Shown piece after piece: positions 47,037-58,000 of a DNA stretch of 64,000 nt. Where the stretch lies: NCBI GenBank assembly GCA_030425925.1, contig JAUHZO010000006.1, positions 1-64,000 of the forward strand, given 5' to 3'. The notes under the pieces were generated by a model, which searched no databases, was not told the DNA's origin, and worked only from the letters and a program-made list of their open reading frames with translations. A program made the translations under genes and the position numbers. Each line of letters opens with the position of its first letter. Positions within the stretch are counted from its first letter, which is position 1. The stretch comes from Alphaproteobacteria bacterium. Its GTDB lineage: Bacteria > Pseudomonadota > Alphaproteobacteria > Rhodobacterales > Rhodobacteraceae.

Positions 47037-48182
47037 TCAGTTGCCTCCCGTCCGGCGAAGTTCGTTCAGCGGCAGATAGGGCACGACGCCGCCCCCGGCC
47101 TGGCCGCCCGAAAGCGCCTCGTCCAGGATCATCTTGTCGACATTGCCCAGCACGGTTTCCATGGTCTCCAGATAGAGACGGCGGCGCGTGACCTCGGGGG
47201 CCAGCGCGTATTCCTGCTGGACCGAGGTAAAGCGCGCGGCCTCACCCAGGGCGTCGTTGACGACGCGGGCGCGGTAGCCTTCCGCCTCTTCGCGGATCTG
47301 CGCGGCTTCACCGCGGGCCTCGGCCACGACGCGGTTGGCGTAGGCGTCGGCCTGGCGTTCCAGCCGGTCGCGCTCCTGTTCGGCGGCCTGCACTTCGCGG
47401 AACGCGTCGATCACCTCGCGCGGCGGGTCGGCCTGGTCGAGGTTGACCCGCACCACGTTGATGCCGCTGTCATATTCGTTTAGCGTGGCCTGGATGCTTT
47501 CGCGCGCGGTGTCGGCGATGATGCCCCGGTCGCGGTTCAGGATCGGGGCCAGGTTGGAGGCTGCGATGATCTCGCGCATGGTGGCTTCGGACACCGCCTG
47601 CACGGTCAGCTGCGGATCGCGGATGTTGAACAGCAATTTTGCCGGGTCGTTGATGTTCCAGACCACCTGAAACTCGATATCGACGATATTGGCGTCGGTG
47701 GTCAGCATCAGCCCGTCATTGCCGCCGCGCCCGCCGCCGACATTTTCCGTCCGTTCCGAGGTGACGTTGACGACCTCGTAGGTCACCAGCGGCCAGGGCG
47801 CAAAGTTCAGACCCGGATTGCCGGTGTCGGAATAGCTGCCCAGGAACAGCTCGACCGACTGTTCTTCGGGCCGCACCGTGTAGACGCTGCTGAACAGCCA
47901 GAGCGCCAGCAGCGCCAGCGCGCCCAGCGCCACGGTGCCGCGGGTGAAGGCCGGGCCGCCCTCGCCGCCACCGCCAGAGCCGCCCGAGGCCCCGCCATTG
48001 CCGCCACGCCCGCCCATCAGCACGCGCAGACGTTCCTGGCCCTTCTTCATCAGCTCGTCGATCTCGGGGATCTGCGGGTCGCGGTCGTCGGGTCGGCGCC
48101 CGCCTCCGCCTTGGGGCGGACGCTGCCCGTTCCCGCCGCCCGAACCACCGCCGCCCCAGGGGCCGCCGCTGTTTCCTGCCAT
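47037..48182 (-). CDS. hflK: HflK, FtsH protease modulator
   Basis: 381-residue SPFH-family partner of HflC. The N-terminal Gly/Arg-rich cytosolic segment (GGPWGGGGSGGGNGQ) is followed by a membrane helix near 85-105 (GALALLALWLFSSVYTV) and the SPFH domain (SVELFLGSYSDTGNPGLNFA). A coiled coil with AAEQERDRLERQADAYA follows. ATG 48182 gives the usual MAGNSGG N-terminus; an upstream frame extension to 48254 is less likely. Confidence 0.95.
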   Translation of the reverse strand: MAGNSGGPWGGGGSGGGNGQRPPQGGGGRRPDDRDPQIPEIDELMKKGQERLRVLMGGRGGNGGASGGSGGGGEGGPAFTRGTVALGALALLALWLFSSVYTVRPEEQSVELFLGSYSDTGNPGLNFAPWPLVTYEVVNVTSERTENVGGGRGGNDGLMLTTDANIVDIEFQVVWNINDPAKLLFNIRDPQLTVQAVSEATMREIIAASNLAPILNRDRGIIADTARESIQATLNEYDSGINVVRVNLDQADPPREVIDAFREVQAAEQERDRLERQADAYANRVVAEARGEAAQIREEAEGYRARVVNDALGEAARFTSVQQEYALAPEVTRRRLYLETMETVLGNVDKMILDEALSGGQAGGGVVPYLPLNELRRTGGN

Positions 48183-48250
48183 GAAGTGTTTCCCCTCTTG
48201 GTCCTTGGTCTGCTGGATTGAATTGGAACCTGTGATCGCCGCGCCGGAAT

Positions 48251-49699
48251 TCAAGCCGTGCGCATGGGATTGCGCATGGTCACGATCTCTTCGGACATGG
48301 TGGGATGCACGGCCACGGTGCGGTCGAAATCCTCTTTCGTGGCCCCCATCTTGATGGCAATGCCCGCCATCTGGATCATCTCGCCCGCGCCGGGTGCAAC
48401 GATGTGACAGCCCAGCACCTTGCGCGTAGCCTTCGAGACGACAAGCTTCATCAGCACCCGGTCGGGCTGATCGGCAAAGGCCGTCATCATCGGGCGGAAC
48501 GAGGTGCAGTAGACCTCGATCTCTTCCTGCGCGCGCGCGGCCTCTTCGGTCAGGCCGACGGTGCCCATTTCCGGCTGCGTGAACACGGCCGAGGGGATCA
48601 GGGCGTGATCGACCGGCGTCGGGTTGCCCCGGAACACGGTTTCGACAAAGGCCATGCCCTCGCGGATCGCCACCGGGGTCAGGTTCACCCGGTCGGTCAC
48701 GTCGCCGATGGCGTAGATCGAGGGCACGTCGGTCTGGCTGTATTCGTTGACGGCAATCTGGCCGTTGCGGCCCAGTTGCACGCCCAGCGCCTCCAGCCCC
48801 ATGCCGGCGGTGTTGGGCTTGCGGCCGGTGGCAAAGAACAGCTTGTCGAAGGTCTTGATATCGCCATTCGTGGCCTTGACCCGCACCGGCCCGTCATAGG
48901 CCGCGTCGCCCTGCCCGTGACGCTCCTGCAGCAGTTCGGCCGGGATGTCGAAACCGGACTCGTCGGCGTCCGCGGCACCGGCCGCCGGTATGGCCGCCAC
49001 GATATTGGTGCCGGTGTGCAGGTCGATGCCCTTCTGGCGCATCTCGTCGGCGATCAGGCCGCGGGCCTCCTCGTCAAAGCCGCGCAGGATCTGAGCGCCG
49101 CGGTAATACTGCGTGACCTGAACGCCCAGACCGTTGAGGATGCAGGCAAATTCGCAGGCGATATAGCCGCCGCCCACGATCAGGATGGAATCCGGCAGCT
49201 CCGGCAGATCAAAGATGTCGTCCGACACGATCCCCCATTGCGCGCCGGGCAGGTCCGGCTTCACCGGACGCCCGCCGGTGGCCACAAGGATGTGCCTGGC
49301 CGTCTTGCGCGTGCCGTCGGCCAGTTCCACCGTATGCGGATCGGCCAGCGTGGCGCGCATGTCGAAGGTCTCCACCCCCGCGCCGGACAGAAGCTTGCGA
49401 TACACGCCTTCCAGCCGGTCCAGTTCGGTCTTCAGACGGCCCGAGAACGCCTGCCAGTCAAAGCCGCCATCGCCGATATCCCAGCCATAGCTGCGCGCGG
49501 TGCCCGGCATGTGGGCAAACTCGGACGCGAAGACCATCAGCTTTTTCGGCACGCAGCCGCGGATCACGCATGTGCCGCCATAGCGGCTTTCCTCGGCCAG
49601 CCCGACCCGCGCGCCGGTCTCGGACGCGGCCACACGCGCCGCCCGGACCCCGCCCGAGCCGCCGCCGATGACGAAAAGGTCATAGTCGAATGTGGTCAT
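48251..49699 (-). CDS. gor: Glutathione-disulfide reductase
   Basis: 482-residue NADPH- and FAD-dependent homodimer that regenerates glutathione. FAD motif GGGSGG at 12-17, redox pair C44/C49 in GGTCVIRGCVPKK, NADPH Rossmann motif GGGYIACEFA, and the dimer-interface catalytic HPTMSEE near the C-terminus. An insertion at about 240-270 (GAADADESGFDIPAELLQ) is less conserved. It is 68 bases upstream of hflK on the same strand. It serves the GST and other glutathione-linked genes. Confidence 0.95.
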   Translation of the reverse strand: MTTFDYDLFVIGGGSGGVRAARVAASETGARVGLAEESRYGGTCVIRGCVPKKLMVFASEFAHMPGTARSYGWDIGDGGFDWQAFSGRLKTELDRLEGVYRKLLSGAGVETFDMRATLADPHTVELADGTRKTARHILVATGGRPVKPDLPGAQWGIVSDDIFDLPELPDSILIVGGGYIACEFACILNGLGVQVTQYYRGAQILRGFDEEARGLIADEMRQKGIDLHTGTNIVAAIPAAGAADADESGFDIPAELLQERHGQGDAAYDGPVRVKATNGDIKTFDKLFFATGRKPNTAGMGLEALGVQLGRNGQIAVNEYSQTDVPSIYAIGDVTDRVNLTPVAIREGMAFVETVFRGNPTPVDHALIPSAVFTQPEMGTVGLTEEAARAQEEIEVYCTSFRPMMTAFADQPDRVLMKLVVSKATRKVLGCHIVAPGAGEMIQMAGIAIKMGATKEDFDRTVAVHPTMSEEIVTMRNPMRTA

Positions 49700-49847
49700 C
49701 CTGTCCCCCGCCCGATGTCGTGCCGAGGTATTTCACATGGGCGGCGGGATGGCCAGACTGGTCTTCGCAGGCCGGACCGCTTGAACGCGCGGCGCGCGCG
49801 CCCATATGCCGTCTCGCGCCGGGATGCGGCGCGTGCGGAGCGCCTTC

Positions 49848-50789
49848 ATGAACATCGTCCTTCTTCTGTCCGGGCTGGCCGCCCTTGTGGCCGGCGGCGA
49901 CCTTTTGGTGCGCGGCGCTGTGGCGCTGGCCCGGCGGTTGCGGGTGCCGCCGCTGGTGATCGGCCTGACCCTGGTGGGTTTCGGCACATCTGCCCCGGAA
50001 CTGGTGACCAGCCTGCAGGCGGCGCTGAGCGGCGCGCCCGGCATCGCCCTGGGCAATGTCGTCGGCAGCAATATCGGCAACGTCCTGCTGATCCTGGGCC
50101 TCGCTGCCCTGCTGGCCCCCATCGCCGTCGACCGCCGCGCGCTGCTGCGCGACGGCACGGTGCTTGCCATGGCCACGGCAGCGACGCTGGCCGTGCTGGT
50201 GCAGGGCAGCGTCGGACGCCTTGCCGGCGCGGGTCTTGTCGCGGCGCTGGTTGTCTACCTTGCCGCAGTGCTGGTCGCAGAGCGGCGGCGCGCCGACGGA
50301 CCCGAGACAGCCGCGACTCCCGACGCGACGGGCGTGGCCCCGCTGCTGCCCATGGCGCGGCTGACGCTGGCCGGGCTGGCGCTGACCATACTCGGCGCGC
50401 GCCTTCTGGTGGACGGTGCCCGCGGGCTGGCCGAGGCCGCCGGCGTGTCCGAGACCCTGATCGGGCTGACCATCGTCGCCATCGGCACCTCGGCCCCGGA
50501 ACTGGTGACCTCGGTCATGGCGGCGCGCAAGGGCGCGGGCGACGTCGCCTTCGGCAACATCCTGGGCAGCAACATCTTCAACCTGACGGGCATCCTGGGG
50601 CTGACGGCCCTGGTTGTCCCGCTGCAGGTGCCGGTCGAGATCCTGGCGCTGGACGCCTGGGTGATGGCCGGGGTGACGGCGCTGCTGCTGGTGCTGGCCG
50701 CCACCGGGACGCGGGTGTCGCGCGGCGAAGGGGCGGTGCTGCTGACAGGCTATGCCGCCTATCTCGGCTGGCTGATCGCCACGGCCTGA
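49848..50789 (+). CDS. Calcium/sodium antiporter (CaCA family, YrbG-like)
   Basis: 313 residues with about ten membrane segments in two inverted repeats. Each repeat carries the ion-binding alpha motif: VGFGTSAPELVTSLQAALSG then GNVVGSNIGN, and IAIGTSAPELVTSVMAARKG-type then GNILGSNIFN. It exchanges Ca2+ for Na+ or H+ at the inner membrane. ATG 49848 follows CGGAG at about eight bases. Confidence 0.93.
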   Translation: MNIVLLLSGLAALVAGGDLLVRGAVALARRLRVPPLVIGLTLVGFGTSAPELVTSLQAALSGAPGIALGNVVGSNIGNVLLILGLAALLAPIAVDRRALLRDGTVLAMATAATLAVLVQGSVGRLAGAGLVAALVVYLAAVLVAERRRADGPETAATPDATGVAPLLPMARLTLAGLALTILGARLLVDGARGLAEAAGVSETLIGLTIVAIGTSAPELVTSVMAARKGAGDVAFGNILGSNIFNLTGILGLTALVVPLQVPVEILALDAWVMAGVTALLLVLAATGTRVSRGEGAVLLTGYAAYLGWLIATA

Positions 50790-50810
50790 CCGGCCGGGCG
50801 CGGTGGCGTA

Positions 50811-50832
50811 GGATGGGCGCGCGCACCCATCC
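50811..50832. repeat. GGATGGG palindrome between antiporter and rpiA
   Basis: GGATGGG-CGCGCGCA-CCCATCC preceded by GCGTA. It lies in the 47-base gap between convergent genes. It is another short extragenic palindrome type, possibly a terminator-like stem without U tract. Confidence 0.6.
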
Positions 50833-50836
50833 CGCG

Positions 50837-51619
50837 TCAGATGTCCTGGAACAGGTTGTCGGTCTCGACGAAATCCAGCCGGTCCTCGCTGACGGTGCCG
50901 GCGTTGATGTCGCGCACCTCCACCCGTCCATCGGCAAACCCGATCACCACCTGGTCGCAGATGTCGATGAACAGCCCGTTCTCGACCACGCCGGGGATCT
51001 GGTTGATGACCAGCGCCAGCTGCCGCGGATTGCCGATCCGTCCCAGATGCAGATCCAGGATATGGTTGCCTTCGTCGGTGACAAACGGCACCTCGCCGTT
51101 CATCCGCAGCGTCGCATTGCGGCCCATCACGTCCATCGACACCAGCGTTTCCTCGATCAGCGCCTGCGTGGTCTGCCAGCCGAACGGGATCACCTCGACC
51201 GGCAGCGGAAAGGCGCCCAGGTTCTCCACCTCCTTTGCGGCATCGGCGATCACCACCATCTGGTCCGACGCGGTGGCGACGATCTTTTCCTGCAGCAGCG
51301 CGCCGCCGCCGCCCTTGATCAGGTTGAGATCGGCGTTGAACTCGTCCGCCCCGTCGATCGTCAGGTCGAGCCAGCGCGCCTCGTCGAGCGAGATCACCTC
51401 GAGCCCCAGGTCGCGCGCCAGTTCCGCCGTACGGGTCGAGGTCGGCACGCCGCGAAAGCGCAGCCCGTCCTCCTGCACCAGTTCCGCAAGACAGCGCACC
51501 AGCCAGGCGGCGGTGGACCCGGTGCCCAGCCCCACGCGCATCCCGTCCTCCACCATTTCGGCCGCGCGCTTGGCGGCCACGAACTTGGCCTTGTCGATGG
51601 GCGACAGTTCTCCGGTCAT
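50837..51619 (-). CDS. rpiA: Ribose-5-phosphate isomerase A
   Basis: 260 residues. It interconverts ribose-5-phosphate and ribulose-5-phosphate in the pentose phosphate pathway. The phosphate-binding loop GLGTGSTAAW, the catalytic DGADEFN region and the KGGGGALLQEKI loop are present. ATG 51619 is chosen to start MTGELSP at the expected N-terminus; the frame is open further upstream to 51748. Monocistronic. Confidence 0.95.
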   Translation of the reverse strand: MTGELSPIDKAKFVAAKRAAEMVEDGMRVGLGTGSTAAWLVRCLAELVQEDGLRFRGVPTSTRTAELARDLGLEVISLDEARWLDLTIDGADEFNADLNLIKGGGGALLQEKIVATASDQMVVIADAAKEVENLGAFPLPVEVIPFGWQTTQALIEETLVSMDVMGRNATLRMNGEVPFVTDEGNHILDLHLGRIGNPRQLALVINQIPGVVENGLFIDICDQVVIGFADGRVEVRDINAGTVSEDRLDFVETDNLFQDI

Positions 51620-51777
51620 GGCTTCCCCCTGATCTCTGCCTGCCGTTATAGAAAGCCCCCGCGCCACATGCGAGCGCGAATTGCCTCGGATGCAAGCCGA
51701 CCCTCGATGCCGTTTCACGCCGAAGAGGGCCGTTTTCCGACCATACACCCCCCAGGGCGGCGGCGTATCACCCCGCC

Positions 51778-52494
51778 ATGACCCTCGTGCTGCACTACGC
51801 CCCCGAAAACGCCTCGCTCATCGTCCGGCTCGTGCTGGAAGAGATGGCGCTGCCCTATGGCACCACCCTGGTGGACCGCGCCGCCCGCGCCCAGCAGGGG
51901 GCCGCCTATCGCGCCCTGAACCCCGCCGGGCTGATCCCGGTGCTGGAAACGCCGCAGGGGCCGATCTTCGAGACCGCGGCGATCCTGCTCTGGCTGACCG
52001 ACCGGCAGGGCAGCCTCGCCCCGCCCGCCAGGGACGCGCGGCGCGGCGACTACCTGAAATGGCTGGTCTTCACCTCGAACACCCTGCACGCCATGCTGCG
52101 CATGACCTTCTACCCGGAGAAATACGTCGGCCCCGACCCCGCGGCACAGGCCGCCCTGCGCAGCCGGCTGCAGGGCGGGGATCCGACCGACATGACCCTG
52201 CCTCGCGCCCTTGCCCTCCTGGAGACGCGCTTGGGCCAGGGCGACGGCTGGGCCTGGGGCGACGGCCCCGCCGCGCTGGACTACTACATCGCCTGCCTCC
52301 TGCGCTGGTGCGCGCTCTATCCCGTCGGCGCCACCGGCTGGTACGACATCCGCCACTACCCCGCGCTCGCGACCATGGCCCGCCGGCTGGAACAGCGCCC
52401 GGCCAGCCGCGCCGCCATCGCCGCCGAAGGTCTTGGCCCGACCCCGTTCAGCTCCCCGCGCCACGCCACCCCGCCCGAAGGCAGCGCCACCTGA
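51778..52494 (+). CDS. Glutathione S-transferase family protein
   Basis: 238 residues. The N-terminal thioredoxin-like domain (LHYAPENASLIVRLVLEEM, then LNPAGLIPVLETPQGPIFET) binds glutathione. The helical C-terminal domain follows (GDGPAALDYYIACLLRW). The substrate is unknown. It lies divergently from rpiA and about 90 bases before sdaA on the same strand. Confidence 0.88.
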   Translation: MTLVLHYAPENASLIVRLVLEEMALPYGTTLVDRAARAQQGAAYRALNPAGLIPVLETPQGPIFETAAILLWLTDRQGSLAPPARDARRGDYLKWLVFTSNTLHAMLRMTFYPEKYVGPDPAAQAALRSRLQGGDPTDMTLPRALALLETRLGQGDGWAWGDGPAALDYYIACLLRWCALYPVGATGWYDIRHYPALATMARRLEQRPASRAAIAAEGLGPTPFSSPRHATPPEGSAT

Positions 52495-52585
52495 CAGCGC
52501 GGTTAAGGCGCATGAGCGGTCGCATTTGGAATGGCATCGCCCTCTGCGCCGCCTATTCAGGCGTCACCCCAGCGGAGTGCCTGTC

Positions 52586-53959
52586 ATGTTCCTGTCCGTC
52601 TTCGACATGTTCAAAGTGGGCGTCGGCCCGTCCTCGTCCCATACCATGGGGCCGATGGTGGCCGGGGCGCGCTTTCTCGACGCGCTGCGCGCAGCCCCCT
52701 TCCGCGCCCACGGTGTCAAGGCCTCGCTGCACGGCTCGCTCGCCTTCACCGGCGTGGGCCACGCCACCGACCGCGCCACGGTGCTGGGCCTCGCGGGCTT
52801 CCGCCCCGACAGCTACGACGCCGAAGCGGCCGAGGCCGCGCTGGCCGCCATCCGCGACACGGCCACCCTGACGCCGGCGGACCTGCCGCCGCTGGCCTTC
52901 GATCCAAAGGCCGACCTGCGCTTCGATTTCGGCCCCAACCTGCCCGGCCACGCCAACGGCATGATCCTGGCCGCCACAGATGCCCAGGGCGACGTCATCC
53001 TGCAGGAGACCTATTATTCCGTCGGCGGCGGCTTTGTCCTGACCGAGGCCGAACTGGCCGCCGGTCGCGACACCGATGACGGCCCGCCCGTCCCCTACCC
53101 GTTCAAGACCGCCGCCGAGATGCTGGAGATGGCCCGCGCCTCGGGCATGTCCATCGCCCGGATGAAACACGCCAACGAGGTCGCGCGCGGCTGCGCGGAA
53201 AGCCTGGACAGCGGCGTGGCGCGGATCTGGCAGGTGATGAACGCCTGCATCGACCGCGGCCTGACCGCCGAAGGCACCCTGCCCGGCGGCCTGGGCGTGC
53301 GCCGCCGCGCCCGCGCGATCCACGACCAGCTGATGACCGAACGCGGCCGCAACCTGACCGCGCCGCACGTCATCAACGACTGGATGAGCTGCTACGCCAT
53401 GGCGGTGAACGAGGAAAACGCCGCCGGCGGCCAGGTCGTCACCGCCCCCACAAACGGCGCGGCCGGCGTGGTGCCCGCGGTGATCCGCTACTGGCTCGAT
53501 TTCGTGCCGGGGGCATCGGAACGGCAGATCCCCGACTTCCTGCTCACCGCCGCCGCCATCGGCGGGCTGGTGAAATACAACGCGTCCATCTCCGGTGCCG
53601 AGGCGGGCTGCCAGGCCGAAGTCGGCAGCGCCGCCGCCATGGCGGCAGCCGGCCTCGCCGCCGTGATGGGCGGCACCCCCGGTCAGATCGAGAACGCCGC
53701 CGAGATCGCGCTCGAACACCATCTCGGCATGACCTGCGACCCGGTCAAGGGGCTGGTGCAGGTGCCCTGCATCGAACGCAACGGGCTGGGCGCGATCAAG
53801 GCCGTCTCCGCCGCCTCGCTGGCGCTCCGGGGCGACGGGCACCACCTCGTGCCGCTGGACGCCTGCATCGAGACCATGCGCCAGACCGGTCTGGACATGA
53901 GCGAGAAGTACAAGGAAACCTCGCTGGGCGGCCTGGCCGTGAACGTGCCCAATTGCTGA
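52586..53959 (+). CDS. sdaA: L-serine ammonia-lyase
   Basis: 457-residue iron-sulfur L-serine dehydratase converting serine to pyruvate and ammonia. The N-terminal beta-domain starts [20 protein letters not shown]. The alpha domain has the cluster cysteines in [11 protein letters not shown] and [19 protein letters not shown], and the C-terminal Cys tail ends NVPNC, as in single-chain enzymes. ATG 52586 follows GGAG at about eight bases. Confidence 0.96.
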   Translation: MFLSVFDMFKVGVGPSSSHTMGPMVAGARFLDALRAAPFRAHGVKASLHGSLAFTGVGHATDRATVLGLAGFRPDSYDAEAAEAALAAIRDTATLTPADLPPLAFDPKADLRFDFGPNLPGHANGMILAATDAQGDVILQETYYSVGGGFVLTEAELAAGRDTDDGPPVPYPFKTAAEMLEMARASGMSIARMKHANEVARGCAESLDSGVARIWQVMNACIDRGLTAEGTLPGGLGVRRRARAIHDQLMTERGRNLTAPHVINDWMSCYAMAVNEENAAGGQVVTAPTNGAAGVVPAVIRYWLDFVPGASERQIPDFLLTAAAIGGLVKYNASISGAEAGCQAEVGSAAAMAAAGLAAVMGGTPGQIENAAEIALEHHLGMTCDPVKGLVQVPCIERNGLGAIKAVSAASLALRGDGHHLVPLDACIETMRQTGLDMSEKYKETSLGGLAVNVPNC

Positions 53960-54310
53960 CCCCCCGGGGCTTCTTCTTGGCCGAAATACCCAGATGGCAC
54001 CGACGCCACCGCGCGCTCCGGTGACGGTCCGTCAACCCGGACCGGGCACACCTGTCCCCGGTACCACCGAAAACCGGATCACACCCCTTGCGGGGGCCTT
54101 CGATCCGCGCGGAAAGAGGGGCGACGCCCCGCAAACGGGCCGGGTCTGGCACCCCGGCACCACGATCCGATCCCGGCGGCCGCCGTTTTCAGCCTTGCAC
54201 CCCGATCCCCGCCGCGGCCGCGCTGCCCCGGCGGGTGGGCGCGCTTGCGGGATGGCGGGCGGGGCGATGTTCCGGCCGCAGGCCGGGACGAGCGCCGGAC
54301 GGCATCCGCC
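53960..54310. other. Intergenic stretch, one repeat copy
   Basis: 351 bases between convergent sdaA and the XRE-cupin gene. The dispersed CTTCTTCTTGGCCGAAATAC repeat at 53970-53991 is the only feature I can support; no gene or clear terminator. Confidence 0.6.
53970..53991. repeat. Dispersed CTTCTTCTTGG repeat, inverse copy
   Basis: CTTCTTCTTGGCCGAAATAC followed by CC. It is the reverse-complement form of the repeat at 3543-3565 and 28855-28917, placed just after the sdaA stop. Confidence 0.6.
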
Positions 54311-54862
54311 TCAGGGCGCCACCGCGCAGATCAGGAACTTGGCCCCCTGTCCCGGCGGCGTGGACAGCTCCGGCGGGCCATCGACACGGTGGCGCAGCAC
54401 GTCGCCGGGCTCCAGCGCGTGGTCCGCGCCGCCGACATGCACCGTCAGCCGTCCCGACAGCAGCAGCAGGTGCAGCTCCTGCCCCGCCGCCGCCACGAAC
54501 CGCCAGCCGGTGCCCGCGGGCATCTTGCAATCGTGCAGCTCTGCCGCCAGCCCCGCCGCCCCGGGCGAGGCCAGCCGATGCGCCACCCCGGTGTCGCGGT
54601 CGCGCACCACCGGCTGCGCGTCGCGCCGCACCAGCCCGGCAAAGCCGTCCTCCACCGCCGCCAGCAATTGCGACAGGCTCATCTCGTGCGCCGCCGCCAG
54701 CCGGGCCAGCGCCTCGGCCGAGGGGCTCACCTCGGCATTCTCCATCCGCGACAGCGCCGCACGGCTGACCCCGCTGAGCCCCGCCAGCTGGTCCAGCGTC
54801 AGCCCGCGGGCCGCGCGCAACCCGGCCAGCCTGTCGGCCAGCCGCCGGGTGAACTCTGCCAT
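54311..54862 (-). CDS. XRE-family regulator with C-terminal cupin
   Basis: 183 residues. A helix-turn-helix of XRE type (LDQLAGLSGVSRAALSRMEN) at about 15-70 is joined to a cupin domain at about 110-180 (LHLLLLSGRLTVHVGGADHA). Such proteins are small-molecule-responsive repressors, often of amino-acid or polyamine catabolism. ATG 54862 follows GGAGG at about six bases. It is divergent from the ExeM-like nuclease, so it may regulate that gene, but this is inference. Confidence 0.88.
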   Translation of the reverse strand: MAEFTRRLADRLAGLRAARGLTLDQLAGLSGVSRAALSRMENAEVSPSAEALARLAAAHEMSLSQLLAAVEDGFAGLVRRDAQPVVRDRDTGVAHRLASPGAAGLAAELHDCKMPAGTGWRFVAAAGQELHLLLLSGRLTVHVGGADHALEPGDVLRHRVDGPPELSTPPGQGAKFLICAVAP

Positions 54863-55084
54863 CTGCGCCTCCGTCGGGAACCATTCCCGAACCCGAGACT
54901 GTCGCGAAACCCGCCCGGGCACAACCCCGCCGATGACCATGGGGCACCCTGCCGGCCGGCGCAGAATCGTTAAGATATCGTTACCAAATGTCAAAAAAGC
55001 TTCGCAAAGCCCGGATACGTCCGCGTCAGGGGAAGCCTGCGCCACCCATGGCCGCACGCATGTATGCTTATCTGGAGAGCACCG

Positions 55085-58000
55085 ATGGTCGACATCATCC
55101 GCGAAAGCTTTGAAACCGACGGGAACGGGACGCGCTACACGCTGTCCATAGATTTCAACGACGGCACGTCCGACCATTTCGGGGTCACCGATCAGTCCGA
55201 CATCTCGAACGTCTCCGGTGCCTATACCGGTCTCGCGGGCAGCTTCCTCGTTGCGGGTGAAGACCTTGACGACGATGGCGGCAACTTGAACGACGTGCAG
55301 ACCTTCGATCTGAACCAGGTCGACATCTCGGGCTTTACCAACATCGAGGTCAGCGGCCTGTTCGGCGCGGGCAACGAGAACGGTCCCGGGAACAGCAATT
55401 ACGACCTGGCCGACTACCTCGCCGTGCTCTATTCCACCGATGGCGGCGCCACCTACATGCCCGGCCTGATCTTCAACTACGTCAATGGCGGCGACGACTT
55501 CAACGAGCCGCTGGCGCAAGTGACCACGATCACCTACCAGGCCGGCGTCACCGCACAGCAGGCCGCGGCCGAGCTGGGGGACTTCGACGGCAACGGCACT
55601 GCGAATTACGCCTCTGTCATGGCTTCCAATGGCGACGCCACCGAGCTCCTCGGCACCGCCCTGCAAAGCTTCTCCTTCACGGTGCCGGATGCGACCACCC
55701 TCGACATCCGCATCGCCGCGTATTTCGACGCCGGCTCCGAAGAATTCGCCTTTGACGACATCGCCGTGACCGGCGATGTGGCAGCACCCCCGTTTGCCAT
55801 TGCCCAAAGCTTCGAGGACGAAACCCCCGGCAGCCAGTATGTGGACACGGGCAATGCGGCCGTTGACCACGATCTGGTCAACAATGCCGGTGAGTCGCCC
55901 GTCGATTCGACATCGGCCACCACGACAGCCGGCACGCTGGGCTTTGACGCGACCTATGTGAACACGCGCAACGATGTGGGCCTGACCGATGGCGACTTTG
56001 TGGGTGTCACCAATTTCACGGGCGATGTCGGTGCCTTCACCGACGGCACGCAGGGCTACCAGTTGCAGGACGCCGACGGCTTGATGCGCGTGACCTTCGA
56101 CACCATCGACCTGTCCGCCCTCGGCGACGTTGCCTTCTCGATGGACTACTTCCTGAACGAGACCGGTTGGGAAGCCGACGATCTGGTCCGGATCTACCTC
56201 GATACCAATGCAGCCGACGTGACAATCTTTGACTCGACGGGTCAGGACATCGACGATCTGGCTGTGGAAGGCAGCTGGCAGCAGGGCACCGCCACGCTGG
56301 ACGCGTCGCTGACCTCGGTCGCGTTGGTGGTGGAGCTTGACAGCAACTCGGGCTCCGAAAGCTTGTACATCGACAACATATCCTTTGCCGAGACGGGCCC
56401 CGCCCCGGCCACCTCGCTGGCCATCGCCGCCACCGATGCGGTCAAGGCCGAAGGCGACGCCGGCACCACCGCCTTTACCTTCACCGTGACCCGCAGTGGC
56501 GACACCAGCGGTGCAACCGATGTGGATTATGCGGTGACCTCGGCCGATGCCGACGCCGCCGATTTCGGTGGCAGCCTGCCCAGCGGCACCGTGTCGTTCC
56601 TGGCCGGTGAAACCACCCGGACGATCACCATCGACGTCAGCGGCGACACCGACGCGGAGCTGGATGAAGACTTCACCGTGACGCTGTCGAACGCAACCGG
56701 CGGTGCCACGATCTCGACCGCCGCTGCCGATGGCACCATCCAGAACGATGACGGTGTCTTGATCACCATGATCCACGACATCCAGGGCAATTCCAGCAAC
56801 CAGGTCTCGAACCCGTTCTCGGGCAACGACAACACCGATGGCAGCCCGCTGGACGGCCAGATCGTCACCGTCGAGGCCATCGTGGTCGGCGACTTCCAGA
56901 ACGGCGACGCCGACGCCACGCGCAACCTCGGCGGCTTCTACCTGCAGGAAGAAGACGGCGACGCGGATGCCGACATGACCACCTCGGAAGGCATCTTTGT
57001 CTTCGACGACAGCTTTGGCGTCGACGTCAATGTGGGTGACCTGGTGCAGGTGACGGGCACCGTCGACGAGTTCTTCGGCGAAACCCAGATCGACACCATC
57101 ACCAATGTCAGCGTGATCTCGTCGGGCAACACCCTGCCCACCGCCGCTGTCGTGGATCTGGGCACCACCGCCGGTCTGGGCCTGATGTCCGCACAGGACG
57201 GCAGCCCGACCGCCGATCTGGAAGCCTACGAAGGCATGCTGGTCACGTTCAGCGACACGCTTTCGATCACCGAGATGTTCCAGCTGGACCGCTTCAACGA
57301 AATCCGCCTGTCCGCGGACGGCCGTCTGGAGCAGTTCACCCAGTCCAACGCGCCCAGCGTTGCAGGCTATGCCCAGCACATCGAAGACAACGCGGTGCGC
57401 TCGATCATCTATGATGACGGTCTGAACCTTCAGAACCAGTCGATCGACAACCTTGACGGCTTTGGCCCGTATTCCACCGCGACCTCGCCGCGGATGGGCG
57501 ACACCATCGACAGTCTGACCGGCGTGCTGAGCTTCTCCTGGGCGGGCAACAGCGCCTCGCAGGGCGACTGGCGCGTGCGCTCGCATATCGACGGCACCAA
57601 CACGGTGACCGAGGTCAACAGCCGCCCCGAAACCTCGCCGCAGCCCACGGGCGAGCTGACGGTGGCCACGCTGAACGTGCTGAACTTCTTCACCACGCTG
57701 GACGAATTCCCGAGTGTCGGCGAAGGCTCCGGCCCGAACGGTCTGGAGCCGCGCGGGGCCGATGCCAGCCCGCAGAACGCCTTGCCCGGCTTCGGGCCCA
57801 CCGACGAATACGACCGCCAGCTGGCCAAGCTGGTCGAGGCGCTGGTCGAGATGGACGGCGACGTCGTGGGCCTTGTCGAGCTCGAGAACGACTTCCTGAC
57901 CGGCGGCGCGTCGCCGACCGGTACGGGCACCGTGATCGGCTCGGGCGTGGCCATCGACGAACTGGTGGACGCGGTCAACGCCGTGGTCGGTGCGGGCACC